64,000 nt of DNA from Bin87 sp965222895 (GTDB taxonomy: Bacteria; Chloroflexota; Dehalococcoidia; Lucifugimonadales; UBA3495). The translations under genes were made by a program, and so were the position numbers. The stretch lies in assembly GCA_965222895.1 (NCBI GenBank), contig CBDCVB010000001.1, forward strand, positions 1,302,001 through 1,366,000, written 5' to 3'. Below the pieces are notes generated by a model that saw only the letters and a program-made list of their open reading frames with translations, searched no databases and was not told the DNA's origin. How positions within the stretch are numbered: the first letter of the stretch is position 1; each line of letters opens with the position of its first letter. This document shows, piece by piece, positions 1 to 8,843 of the stretch.

Positions 1-841
1 ATTCGTCAAGCATGGCTATCAACTGCTTGCCCTCGTCGGCGTTTCCTGGCACCAGCGAGAACATCACCAATCTGCCGCGACGGTCCATCACTGCCATCAG
101 CTTGGTATTCAACCCGCCGCGGCTTTTACCAATCGCTTGATTGGCTTGGCTCTCCTCCCTCGATGCCCCGTCCTTCGGGGCGCCTGTCCCATGCTGGTGA
201 ACCTTGACGAAGGTTCCGTCCACCATGACCACCTTCAGATCATAGTCCTTTGCCAGCGTCAGGAAGAGCGCCAAGAACACACCATTCTTTGCCCAACGCC
301 GGAAAGTCTGGTAAACGTTCAGCCAGTGGCCGAAATCCTCATGCAGGTCGCGCCACGGCGCTCCGGTACGGAATATCCAGAGCATCCCTTCGAGCTTCAT
401 CCGGTTGCCCTCTGCGTTGCGGCCCGGTTTGCCGCGCTCTCCGTACACGTGCTTACGCGCAAGTTTCCACTGGTGATCCGTCAACACGGTGCGGGGACCG
501 CGGCGCTTGCGGCTGCACTCTTGGGTGCGTTTGCGCCACGGCTTCACGCGTGGCGGATCATCGGACACCGCAGCGTCATCAGACCCCTGGCTCCTCAAGG
601 GAGCACGGGTCAAACGCGGCTTACGCTTGCCCTTGCCAGCGCGCCGGCGCGACCGCTGGGAACCGACGGAAACCGCCCCGTCGTCAGATAGACCGCGATT
701 GCCAGTTTCGTTATTATCAACGCGAACCTGCTCGCGTACGGCGGTGAGGGGTTCTGGGGTCGCGGTCGGGTCTGCAAACTCCCGCGACTCCGCTCTTTGT
801 GGCCTGGGCTTGCCAAAGGCGCCCAGCTTTCTTCTCGCCAT
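1..841 (-). CDS. IS5-family transposase, cut by the window edge
   Basis: DDE transposase that would cut and rejoin the ends of an IS5-type insertion sequence. The minus-strand frame is open from ATG at 841 to the window edge (280 codons, no stop reached). GGGAGG lies 8-9 bases before the ATG. From residue 120 the protein reads LTDHQWK, the usual start of the IS5 N-terminal domain, followed by GAPWRDLHEDFG and VVMVDGTFVKVHQHG (first catalytic Asp) and then GKSRGGLNTK. The first 119 residues are an extra Arg/Lys-rich, low-complexity region (MARRKLGAFGKP onward), while most family members start directly at the LTD segment. The C-terminal part with the last catalytic acid is outside the window, so intactness cannot be judged. 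Confidence 0.9.
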   Translation of the reverse strand, partial: MARRKLGAFGKPRPQRAESREFADPTATPEPLTAVREQVRVDNNETGNRGLSDDGAVSVGSQRSRRRAGKGKRKPRLTRAPLRSQGSDDAAVSDDPPRVKPWRKRTQECSRKRRGPRTVLTDHQWKLARKHVYGERGKPGRNAEGNRMKLEGMLWIFRTGAPWRDLHEDFGHWLNVYQTFRRWAKNGVFLALFLTLAKDYDLKVVMVDGTFVKVHQHGTGAPKDGASREESQANQAIGKSRGGLNTKLMAVMDRRGRLVMFSLVPGNADEGKQLIAMLDE

Positions 842-880
842 CTCTGAACCTCCCGTCCAGCGAGAGAAAGCACCACCAAA

Positions 881-923
881 CGAGAAAAAGGCCGGAGGCG
901 ACGGCAAAGCCGTGCGCTCCGGC
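881..923 (-). terminator. Rho-independent terminator, minus strand
   Basis: A 15-bp near-perfect stem (891-905 with 909-923, two mismatches, AAA loop) is followed on the minus strand by CTTTTTCTC. It ends about 40 bases upstream of the transposase start. It would stop transcription entering the insertion sequence from the right, a common shielding arrangement. No minus-strand gene was recognised just upstream of it. Confidence 0.6.
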
Positions 924-1379
924 CCCATGTGCGCGACGACAGTGCGCAAACGGCGGTCACGCCAGCCTGACCCGGGGGCACCATGCCCGAGACAGTCGGG
1001 CTTGGTTCCGAGCAGGAGATTGGGGATTTACGGGCCGCGTTCACTGCGTTATCATCCTTAAACGCACAAAAGCCCCTCATAGGGTGGTGCGTGTTCACAG
1101 GCCGCCGGGAATGTTCCTACGCAACCCCGACGGCCTGCCTATTTCAGCCGACTGATCGACTGTGCGCCACTGACCAAAATCAGTCAGCCAACGCGGCCCA
1201 ATGGGCTACCCGAATTATACGGGTTAGGTGGAAGCGCTGCAAGGCACAATCGTCGCGATGTCAAGCGCGAAACGCCGCAGTTGCTATACAATCAACTTTA
1301 CGGTTTGGTAGTATGTCAGTCAGCGGTGGCCCAAACCACGCCACAAACACACCCAAAAGACGCGAAGCAAGGAGTCGAA
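924..1379. other. Intergenic, no gene recognised
   Basis: Between the terminator and the zinc-ribbon gene. It contains a small hairpin GCCCGA-GACAG-TCGGGC near 986-1002. Open frames here are short, overlap on several strands, and show no family features. The right end of the IS5 element should lie in or near here, but its inverted repeat cannot be set without the other end. Confidence 0.4.
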
Positions 1380-1535
1380 ATGGCCCAAATTCTCATCAGC
1401 GGGTTCCGCTGTGAGCGGTGCGAACACGAATGGGTGCCCAAAGGCCAGAAGCTGAGCCTGCCCCGGGTTTGCCCGAGGTGTAAGAACCCGAACTGGAACA
1501 AGTCGAGAGCGGAAAGACCGAAAATCGCGGCGTAA
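1380..1535 (+). CDS. small zinc-ribbon protein
   Basis: A 51-residue protein with two CxxC pairs (FRCERCEHEW and RVCPRCKNP) spaced as in a rubredoxin-like zinc ribbon, and a basic tail (NKSRAERPK). AAGGAG sits 6 bases before ATG 1380. An in-frame upstream extension from 1281 has no ribosome site and reads through non-ribbon sequence, so the short form is preferred. Zinc ribbons of this size bind nucleic acid or a protein partner, but nothing here says which. It stands alone in gene-poor DNA. Confidence 0.7.
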   Translation: MAQILISGFRCERCEHEWVPKGQKLSLPRVCPRCKNPNWNKSRAERPKIAA

Positions 1536-2377
1536 GCAGACCCACCGTCGCGGACGATTGACCAACGAACGAGCGAGACAATGCACTCCAGCGCCTTGAC
1601 ATCAACCATCCAGTGGGTACCTAACGAGTCCTGGGAAAGCCCAGCGTCTTCGGCCATAACCCGCTCTGTTCTACAGAAACTGACGGGCAGAGTGCCAGCC
1701 AGTATGAGACAGTTGCTAAGGTGGCTGAGGTCTCAAGGCACGAGGCGACCGCGCCCGCAACAGCGTGTACGTCTCGGGGCAGCGAAGCACCTGGCCGAAC
1801 CAGGTTCGCTCAGGCATCGCCAAGAAGGGCAGTCGGCGGCCGACCACCGGCACATGATGTCCGGCTATTGCAACGCGGCCCTGCGCCGACGCCGGAGGTG
1901 AGAGCCACAGGCGCCACCGCACAACTGCCAAAATTTGCCCCACCGGTAACCCTCGTCGGCTGATGAACTCGGCGAATCCTCGGGCCTAACCCCCCTCGTG
2001 TCCCTCACCCCGAACGAACTTGCCCCAACCAATCTATGGCGACCGAGCGCGCAGGATGGCACGTGGAGCCGACAACATCGTCGGGAGACTACGCTACAGC
2101 CAAGAGCGCAGCCGAAGCTAAAACAACCGCGACTCAGAGTGGTTGCTGATGCCCATCCACTGCCGAGCCAAGCTACACATATGGGAGCCCGAGCATCAGC
2201 TCGGGCCCTCTTAAGAACGGGCGGGATTTCCCAGCCCGTTTGCGTGTGTCACCGGACCCGACGCCAGCATTTCCGTATCAGGCGACAGACGCCAATGCCC
2301 AAGGCGGCTCCCAGGCCAAGGCAGAACGCGGAAAGGCCGAACAATGCCAAGATTTCCATGGGACCCTCCAGTTTCCC
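1536..2377. other. Intergenic, 840 bp, no convincing gene
   Basis: Several overlapping open frames run through this stretch on both strands, but none has a recognisable domain, signal peptide or good ribosome site. Two hairpins are the only clear structure and are listed separately. It may be remnant DNA between mobile elements. Confidence 0.4.
2183..2240. other. pair of hairpins
   Basis: The first hairpin has a perfect 8-bp stem GCCCGAGC-ATCA-GCTCGGGC (2187-2206), extended by GGG/CCC with a bulge. The second has a 7-bp stem AACGGGC/GCCCGTT (2216-2222 with 2234-2240) and a TT after it. They may be terminators for the secreted-protein gene that ends at 2378 on the minus strand, or part of a small RNA. 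Neither has a proper U-tract. Confidence 0.4.
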
Positions 2378-3178
2378 TTACTCATACCCCAAGTACTCAT
2401 GCTCCAGCTCACACCTCAACTTTGCCGGCCAAGGCGGCAGGCTGTCGCCTCGGCAGGTGGCCTTGAAGACGTGGGGCATTTCCCTGTATCCCCTGGCCTC
2501 GGCCTTCCCCCACGTAGTGTGCCCCAAGGAAGAGATCTGTGAGTGGGTAAATACGCCTTTCGCTTCGTTGTAGATATTGGAGGGGCCGGACAGGCTGGAA
2601 CCGGACCGGGTGCAGGTATCCACGTAGTAGTACCAGGGAAAGGATTTGTGATTGCCCCAGCAGTCTTCCTGCCGGTTACTGCCACCATACACCGCGCCGC
2701 CGCCGGCGAAGTTGGACATTTTGAAGTCCACTTTGCCCGTCGTCCGGCTCAGCGTGTCGAGGTCCGCTGCCCCCTTCACTTTGGCGTGCGCTTCAACGCG
2801 CCACTTGTAACTGGCTGTAGAGAACCGTTCGCTGGGCTCGGCGGAATACGGCGCAGCGCGCACGATCTCATTTACGTAGGTGTTGCAATTGTCGTTGTTG
2901 ACGGCCAGCTCTACGCTCTTGTACCTGCCGTCTATCTCGATGGTGACATCCGGGATGGCGCAGTCTACTCCGTCGGTCTTATTGCCCTGATCGACAACGT
3001 CGCCCTCAGCCACGTTGGTCCTGGAATCGTTTCCGTCAACCGTGATCGTTACGCCATCATCTTCTCCCGCCGGCGGGTCTTGCGCGTTTGCCGGCACTCC
3101 ATTGATCACCAACCAAGAGGCGGTCAGCAGCATGGCTAGAGCCACCGCCACCGCAACGAACTTTGTGTGAGATCGCAC
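2378..3178 (-). CDS. secreted protein of unknown function
   Basis: A 266-residue protein starting at GTG 3178 with GGAGGAGG 8 bases upstream. The N-terminus is a classic Sec signal peptide: charged MRSHTK, a hydrophobic run to about residue 25, and a likely cut at ANA-QD (about residue 32). The mature part is acidic, then rich in Ser/Gly/Tyr, with five or more Cys (for example VDCAIPD, NDNCNTY, EDCWGN, DTCTRS, ATCRGD, LRCELE) that could form disulfides outside the membrane. I recognise no domain. It is transcribed away from the TnpB gene and has no clear operon partner. Function unknown. Confidence 0.7.
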   Translation of the reverse strand: MRSHTKFVAVAVALAMLLTASWLVINGVPANAQDPPAGEDDGVTITVDGNDSRTNVAEGDVVDQGNKTDGVDCAIPDVTIEIDGRYKSVELAVNNDNCNTYVNEIVRAAPYSAEPSERFSTASYKWRVEAHAKVKGAADLDTLSRTTGKVDFKMSNFAGGGAVYGGSNRQEDCWGNHKSFPWYYYVDTCTRSGSSLSGPSNIYNEAKGVFTHSQISSLGHTTWGKAEARGYREMPHVFKATCRGDSLPPWPAKLRCELEHEYLGYE

Positions 3179-3730
3179 GATAGTTTCCTCCTCCCGTGTG
3201 CTATGGACTGGTTGGCTTCAGAACACCTCCTTTGCATCGGGCTAGGCACAGTATAGGCATATCAGATATGATTTATCAATACTATGAATATATTCGCAAA
3301 TGGGGAGCTTGTGTCCTGTTGAGATTCCGGCGTCGTGCAGGCACAATCCGCAAGATATCGGGAGAAACGACGAAATCTGCCGCTAAGGGCCGCAAGCTGC
3401 CAAGCCCGGGCTACGAAATCTGCACCTAACCGCTACGAACCACGATCACCTCCAGTGTCGACAACCGCTCGACGAAAAGCGTCATACCGGCAAAGGCCGG
3501 AGTCCATGTACGATGGAGTTCACTTAACGACGTTTGTCCGAACCACGCCGCAATACAGATCCGCCCAAGAATGGTAACGCGCCCTGGAAGGGATCAATCC
3601 AGCCTGTCGGTCCCCAACTACGGCAAAGTGCAGTCTGCTGCCTATTTGATGCCACCGTTGTCATACGTGCGTGATCCCGCTTCAAGTCATCCGGCATTTG
3701 TCCCTCATATCAATGGTCAAGGCAACCTCA
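3179..3730. other. Intergenic between divergent genes
   Basis: This holds the ribosome site and presumably the promoter of the secreted-protein gene, and the left side of the TnpB element. The part from 3240 to 3320 is clearly AT-richer than its surroundings. A small hairpin CCGGC-AAAG-GCCGG at 3487-3500 sits in a sequence of the type GTCATACCGGCAAAGGCCGG, which resembles short palindromes scattered in many genomes. No gene is supported. Confidence 0.4.
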
Positions 3731-5314
3731 ATGATACGCACACTGAAATTCGCCCTGCGCTACGACCCCGCCAACAGCCGGGCTATCGGCTATCACGCCA
3801 CCCAGCAAAACACCGCCTATAACCACGCTGTTGACGTCCTGAACCGCGAACCCGAACTCCCCAAGCGCAGTGGGCGTAACCACCCCGACGCCTTGAACAA
3901 GCGCATCACCGCCTGGCGGCAGGCCAACCGGCAGAAGGCCGATGCGCCTTATTACATCCACCAGCAGGGCGCCGAGGAGGCGTGGGAGGCCAACCAACGC
4001 ATGCGGGAGACCCGAGAGGAGCGCTTGGAGCGGATCTCGCAAGCCATCGCCGACGGCGAGGAACCCAAGCACCGCGACGTGCGTCCGCACCGCCGTACCT
4101 TGGCGCACCGTTCCCGCAAACACCGCCCGCTCAGCCTGACCATCACGGACCGCAGGCTTTTCGGGGTGAGCGACGACCACCAGACCCTCACCAGCCGCCA
4201 ATGCGGCTTCTCCGTCAGGCTGCGCGGAAAACGAAACCTGAAGTTCCTGGACATCCGCTCGATACGACTCGTGCCGGTCAAGGAGTACCGACCGAGAACG
4301 CCGCTACACCGCCGGCATTACTGCTTGCACGTTCAGGTCGCGGTTCCTGAGCCCATGCCCATCGAGCGCCTAGACATCCAGAGACCTGAAGACGTCCTCG
4401 GCGCGGACCGCGGCCGCAAGAACCACGTAGCCGTCAGTTCGGGACACCGCGCTCACCACCCGGGTGCCAGGAAGCAGGGCAAGCGCCGACGCAAGCATCA
4501 ACGCCACATCGCCGGCAAGCCCCGTAACAGCAAACGACGCCAGCACACGGTTGCCAAGCATCGCGAACGGTCCCGGCGCTACGCCCAGCGCCGAGACCAA
4601 GAAATGCGGCGACAGATCCACAACATCCTGCTGGAAGCCCAGCCCAAGATGGTGGCCGTGGAAAGCCTGCACCCCATCAGCATGATGGCATCGGCACGCG
4701 GCACCGCCACTGCGCCGGGCAAGAACGTCAAGGCCAAACGAAAACTGAACGAAAGCCTCGCCGAAGCCACCATCGGCCACGTTGGCAAGCTGCTGCGCGA
4801 GGAAGCGGCCAAGTTAGGCATACCAACTGTCTCCGTTCCGCCGCAGGGCACGTCCCAGACCTGCCCGCGCTGCGGAAACCGGCACCCCAGCAACCGCGAG
4901 AGCCAAGCGGTGTTCCGGTGCCGGAACTGCGGTCTCTACGCCCACGCCGACTGGACTGCCGCCGTCATCATCCGCAACCGGGCCTACGTCCGGCACTGCG
5001 AACGGCAGCAGGGTCACACACCGGACGTATTGACCGCACCCACCGGGTGGCGAGAGCAGCCATCCGGCTCCGGTCCAGCACAACCATCGCTGGGCCTGGA
5101 GCTAAGCGTGTTCAAGCCGAAGGGCAGCGTGACGAGTCGCCACCGGCGACAGGGTCCGGGGCCCCAGGCCGGCGAGCCGTATCCACAGCGGCAAGCCCAG
5201 ACGCCCAAAGTGTTTTTCGAAGAGTTAGCCCAAGAAACACTTCCCGACACTCTTTTCACAGTAGCCGGGAATCCCGTTTCCGGGCATCCTACTCAATTCG
5301 TTAACACGCTCTAA
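3731..5314 (+). CDS. tnpB: TnpB (IS200/IS605 or IS607-type RNA-guided nuclease)
   Basis: OrfB/TnpB protein, known in this family to be an RNA-guided DNA nuclease that helps keep its transposon in place. From ATG 3731 the RuvC-like site is complete: Asp226 (GADRGRKN), Glu311 (VAVESLHP) and Asp407 (HADWTAA). The zinc finger is formed by Cys378/381 and 397/400 (CPRC, CRNC). AAGG lies about 9 bases upstream of this ATG. Longer versions from 3671 or 3713 lack a ribosome site, and MIRTLKFALRY is the usual start. The tail after residue 425 (about 100 residues) is unlike TnpB and probably reads through the guide-RNA region and transposon end into neighbouring DNA. No TnpA gene is nearby. The last 90 bp overlap the opposite-strand methylase gene. 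Confidence 0.85.
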   Translation: MIRTLKFALRYDPANSRAIGYHATQQNTAYNHAVDVLNREPELPKRSGRNHPDALNKRITAWRQANRQKADAPYYIHQQGAEEAWEANQRMRETREERLERISQAIADGEEPKHRDVRPHRRTLAHRSRKHRPLSLTITDRRLFGVSDDHQTLTSRQCGFSVRLRGKRNLKFLDIRSIRLVPVKEYRPRTPLHRRHYCLHVQVAVPEPMPIERLDIQRPEDVLGADRGRKNHVAVSSGHRAHHPGARKQGKRRRKHQRHIAGKPRNSKRRQHTVAKHRERSRRYAQRRDQEMRRQIHNILLEAQPKMVAVESLHPISMMASARGTATAPGKNVKAKRKLNESLAEATIGHVGKLLREEAAKLGIPTVSVPPQGTSQTCPRCGNRHPSNRESQAVFRCRNCGLYAHADWTAAVIIRNRAYVRHCERQQGHTPDVLTAPTGWREQPSGSGPAQPSLGLELSVFKPKGSVTSRHRRQGPGPQAGEPYPQRQAQTPKVFFEELAQETLPDTLFTVAGNPVSGHPTQFVNTL

Positions 5315-7891
5315 GATAGTCAACAACCCGAGGCTGGAATTCAACCACACAGTTAATGCTTTCTCATGCGAAATGTCCTCGACATTTATTGGCCACCATA
5401 CATTGGACAACACCCTTGTATCTGTTCGCATCGCTACAACTCTGGCAGTATCAAGCCGCAGCCGCTCAGCCACGAGAAGATGGCCTGCTTTTTGCCACAG
5501 TTGCGCGAAAGGTTTGAGGTTCCGACCTGGACGTGGCTCAACCAATGGAGCCAGGTATTTGTCTGGCTCAACAATCAAGCGTTTTCTGTGCTCTGTGTCG
5601 TGATTCTCCACCATCGGGTAAGCGGTAATAGAATCAGTACGCTCAAAACCGTCCCACACATCCCTGCGGTCTGGGCCAATTTCGCCGATAGCACCCAGCC
5701 CACAGAGCTGGACATTGTTCGTTGCCGCCTCACCTGGCACCCACACTTCTCGATCATCCAGCAGGCGCAAGGCGCTGCGGGTCAAGTCGGCGCGGGCGAA
5801 CTGCACACCGGACCACTTCTTTCCGAAAAGCTTTGATTCTGGGATAGATACCAGCTCCCCTATATGTTGGCCGTCAACTTCCACCAACGCCGTACCCGTT
5901 TCTTCGATTGTTGCCGGAGTAGTGTCGGCAATAGCCTGCGCCATCCGGTGAGCGTCAATCACCCCGTTCGGATTCTGCCAGAGATTGACGAACGTAGTAC
6001 GGTGTTCGGCGGCAGCGTCTTTACCGACACTATTCGATGGCCGGCGTGTGGCAATAAGCAGAGCTTCTGAAAGATCGGTACTATCGGAGAAATTCCAGCG
6101 TAACGGGTCATGGGACACGATAACCATATCCAGCACGAAATCCCGTTCGATGAGCGCGCGCGTCTGCTGCCAGGACGGACCGGTGCATACGGTGGCGGGC
6201 AGCACCAGCGCCAGGCGTCCCTCGCCGGGGCGCAGTTTGGGAGACGCCGCCGCTACAAACGCCGCGCCCAAACCGGCGGTTGCCGTGGCCGGCCTTGACC
6301 TGAGCCGTCGGGAAAGCTCATTCTGCAACGTGCGCCGCTCGGCTGCGGGCAGGCTTCCGAACAGCAAATTGCCGCCCACCGAGCGAGTGAACGGCGGGTT
6401 CATAATCGCCAGGTCCAAACTTGGCAACCGGGCCGTTACGCCCTCTGCCACGCCCCGACTGCCGCCGCCCGACACCCTTTCCGCCTCCAGGGTTCCCACT
6501 CCGGTACTCTCAGCCGACAGCGCGAATTGCACTGCTGCCTCATCCTCGCCCAAAAAATCCAGCGAACCCAGCGACACGTTGGAACCCTCGACGCCCAGGG
6601 GCATCACGTAGAGGTTCATGCGGTCAAACTGGATGTCCGGGTTGAGCATCGCCAGACTGGTGGCGGCGAAGTGTACGGCGGAAAGCTGAACGTCGTAGCC
6701 GTGCAGTGCCTGCTCCACCATCGCCTTGTGCAACGCGCCGGCATTCTGTCCGCCAGCATTGGTATGCAGCCGCTCCGCTTCCGCGGCTACCGCCATCAGC
6801 AGCGTCCCGGTACCGCAGGCCAAGTCGGCCACACTGAGCGACGCCGGAAATTCGTGGTCGCTCCAGTCAACGTGAGGCGGCCAGTCGTGAAACACCAGAC
6901 GGGCTAGCATCGTAGCCGCCGGCACCGAGGTGTAATAGGCGCCCGTGAACTTGGCGTCAGTCAACAGCGTATGAAACAGTCGTCCCGACAAATCGTGACC
7001 TTCCAGTCGTCGGGTGTCTTCCATCGCCTTGACCAGCGACCTAATGACAGTATCCTGTAGTTCTGCTGGCCCGTCTCCCAGCACCTCCAGGATGCTGGCC
7101 GCCAAATCGAAAACCGGCACGTAATCAATGTTGTCGCAGATATGTCGCCAGGCACGGTGCAGTCCGGCAATGCTGTCGTCCAGCGCTTCGTTAACAGTGG
7201 GCACGTCCTCATTGGCGGTAGCCAGTCGATCTTGAAAGGCCAGGGCGTTGAAAAGCACGAGACAGCCGATACGCAGGGCAGCGCTGCGGTCATTCTCCCG
7301 GTCTGTTTTGGCAATGATGTCCGCGATGCGCCGGGAAAGACGGGCGTGGCCGGCAAGCGGTTGCGCGGCCCGTTCCACCGCGTATTCTACAACTCCGGCC
7401 GCGGCCACCACTCGGTCCACGCCCTCCAGTTCCAGCGGCAGAGCGCGTAACTGGTCGGCAAGGTCAGCCGCCGAGCCGCTGCGGGTACGGCGTTCCAGCG
7501 TAACTTCTCCCCGCGTTCCGTGCAGCCACCAGTGAAGATCGTTCGCCGCTGCCAGTTCAACCTGGGTGTCCTCCAGCTGTTTTAGACGGCCTGGGTAAAG
7601 GACGCCGATGGTTGCCAGCACATGAGGAAAGATTGGCAGCCGGGCGTCAAGCTGACTTTCCAGGAGACCGGCAGCATCATCCCATTTGCACTCCAGCAGA
7701 ACCGAGTCGCCGGTTTTCAGCTCCACCCGGATGTCAGGGGCGCCCTCTCTACTGCGACGCTCAGCACGCGCCCTGATGCCATAGTCCCGCAGTAGCTGGG
7801 TGAGCAACGTGTTGATTACTTCTTCGCGGATGGTCTCCCTACCTGCACGGCTCGGCGTGGAGGCAGATTCGTTTCGTCGAGGTCTCGGCAT
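5225..7891 (-). CDS. type IIG-like restriction-methylase fusion, 3' end altered
   Basis: An 888-residue protein that combines cutting and protecting functions. Near the N-terminus APDIRVE...LLECKW (about residues 50-70) fits a PD-(D/E)xK nuclease. The middle carries the adenine-N6 methylase motifs VADLACGTGTLLMAV (motif I, AdoMet) and LAIMNPPF (motif IV). Start ATG 7891 has AAAGG upstream. A longer frame from 8083 would overlap the next gene and is rejected. The last 20-25 residues after WLNSSLGLLTILERV do not look like the normal C-terminus and lie where the TnpB element ends, so insertion probably replaced the true end. Whether the enzyme still works is uncertain. Confidence 0.75.
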   Translation of the reverse strand: MPRPRRNESASTPSRAGRETIREEVINTLLTQLLRDYGIRARAERRSREGAPDIRVELKTGDSVLLECKWDDAAGLLESQLDARLPIFPHVLATIGVLYPGRLKQLEDTQVELAAANDLHWWLHGTRGEVTLERRTRSGSAADLADQLRALPLELEGVDRVVAAAGVVEYAVERAAQPLAGHARLSRRIADIIAKTDRENDRSAALRIGCLVLFNALAFQDRLATANEDVPTVNEALDDSIAGLHRAWRHICDNIDYVPVFDLAASILEVLGDGPAELQDTVIRSLVKAMEDTRRLEGHDLSGRLFHTLLTDAKFTGAYYTSVPAATMLARLVFHDWPPHVDWSDHEFPASLSVADLACGTGTLLMAVAAEAERLHTNAGGQNAGALHKAMVEQALHGYDVQLSAVHFAATSLAMLNPDIQFDRMNLYVMPLGVEGSNVSLGSLDFLGEDEAAVQFALSAESTGVGTLEAERVSGGGSRGVAEGVTARLPSLDLAIMNPPFTRSVGGNLLFGSLPAAERRTLQNELSRRLRSRPATATAGLGAAFVAAASPKLRPGEGRLALVLPATVCTGPSWQQTRALIERDFVLDMVIVSHDPLRWNFSDSTDLSEALLIATRRPSNSVGKDAAAEHRTTFVNLWQNPNGVIDAHRMAQAIADTTPATIEETGTALVEVDGQHIGELVSIPESKLFGKKWSGVQFARADLTRSALRLLDDREVWVPGEAATNNVQLCGLGAIGEIGPDRRDVWDGFERTDSITAYPMVENHDTEHRKRLIVEPDKYLAPLVEPRPGRNLKPFAQLWQKAGHLLVAERLRLDTARVVAMRTDTRVLSNVWWPINVEDISHEKALTVWLNSSLGLLTILERVNELSRMPGNGIPGYCEKSVGKCFLG

Positions 7892-7922
7892 AGTCAGCCT
7901 TTCTTCCGCAACTAAACTCCCC

Positions 7923-8789
7923 CTAAAACCCCACCATCCAGCGGGCAAATTTGTGGAGCAGGGCCGCGGTTTCGCCGCCGCCGCCGAGGCGGATTCTTCC
8001 TGAAACCAGCGCCACATCCAGCTTGAGGCGGCCGTAGGCGAGCAGCAGGAAGGTGTTGGTGTCGCTGGACACCACGGCGTCAATCGTGTCCGGGTCGGGG
8101 TGCAGGTTGCTGCCGACTTCCACGCCGTCCGGATTCACCAACACGTCAAGCGCCGGAGCATCCGACAGGTCAAAACGGTAGCGGACGGTTCCGTCCGGCG
8201 GTTCCTGCGACGGGTTGTAGGCGGTGCGCAGCCAGTGGGGCACCATGCCCAGCAGCACCGGCTCGGCGTCCGGGTACAAGCCGGCGTTGGGATCGAAGGC
8301 GCTGCGCATATCCCAATCGTGTACCGCCAGCTCCTGGATGCGCTGGCTCACGTACTCGCGAGCGGTCATGGCGCCCCGTCGCGGGTGCCAGCACGGGCTT
8401 TGCCATTCGTCGCCGCTGAAGGTGTCCAGCAGGGCGGATAATTCCTGATAGCGCTGCTCAAAAGTGGGCAGCAGGGTATCGCCCATTGACTGGGTGTAAG
8501 CAACGTCGGCATCGGCGTTGGCCGCCGACATCGCCATGTTGTCGGATGGGGCGCTGAACCCGTCCGGGGCACCTGAATCGCCGGCGCGCCCGCGGGTCAT
8601 GCTGGCGATTTGCCGTTCGGCCCGATTGGTCAGGTGGCCGGCCACATCGCGTACCGTCCAGGCATCGCAGGCGGATTGACGGCCCAAGTCCGCATCGGTT
8701 TTGCCGACCAGGAACTCGTGGAGACTGCTGGCCAGCTCGCGGATTACGTCCACCTCATTGCGGATAGTAACCTCGTCATACGATGTCAT
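7923..8789 (-). CDS. maleylpyruvate isomerase / DinB-like family protein
   Basis: A 288-residue protein of the mycothiol-dependent maleylpyruvate isomerase type. The N-terminal four-helix bundle carries DAWTVRDVAGHL and the metal-site segment IQELAVHDWDMR. A C-terminal domain ends in LLHKFARWMVGF. These proteins use a divalent metal and often a low-molecular-weight thiol; substrates are rarely known. GGGGGAG precedes ATG 8789, so the TTG at 8804 is not chosen. It is a paralogue of the next gene upstream (8844-9695), with the same layout and HDWDMR motif, and the two are probably co-transcribed (54-bp gap). The restriction-methylase gene follows after 31 bp on the same strand. Confidence 0.75.
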   Translation of the reverse strand: MTSYDEVTIRNEVDVIRELASSLHEFLVGKTDADLGRQSACDAWTVRDVAGHLTNRAERQIASMTRGRAGDSGAPDGFSAPSDNMAMSAANADADVAYTQSMGDTLLPTFEQRYQELSALLDTFSGDEWQSPCWHPRRGAMTAREYVSQRIQELAVHDWDMRSAFDPNAGLYPDAEPVLLGMVPHWLRTAYNPSQEPPDGTVRYRFDLSDAPALDVLVNPDGVEVGSNLHPDPDTIDAVVSSDTNTFLLLAYGRLKLDVALVSGRIRLGGGGETAALLHKFARWMVGF

Positions 8790-8805
8790 CGACGACTCCC
8801 CCAAT

Positions 8806-8833
8806 CAAATCCTGTTTATCCTGTTCATCCATG
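8806..8833 (-). repeat. short dispersed repeat, GGATGAACAGGAT type
   Basis: Minus-strand copy reading ATGGATGAACAGGATAAACA, in the gap between the two isomerase-like genes. Related copies occur at 32599-32626, 46086-46117, 46217-46247, 52827-52855 and (reverse) 52873-52901. Confidence 0.6.
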
Positions 8834-8843
8834 CCAAAACCCG

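Noticed and set aside
1998..2573. 191-codon frame in the gene-poor region
   Set aside because: No domain or ribosome site; it overlaps the end of the secreted-protein gene on the other strand.
5366..5836. 156-codon frame opposite the methylase gene
   Set aside because: Antisense to a gene with methylase motifs; no features of its own.
7892..8083. N-terminal extension of the restriction-methylase fusion
   Set aside because: It overlaps the end of the isomerase-like gene and has no conserved residues; ATG 7891 has a ribosome site.
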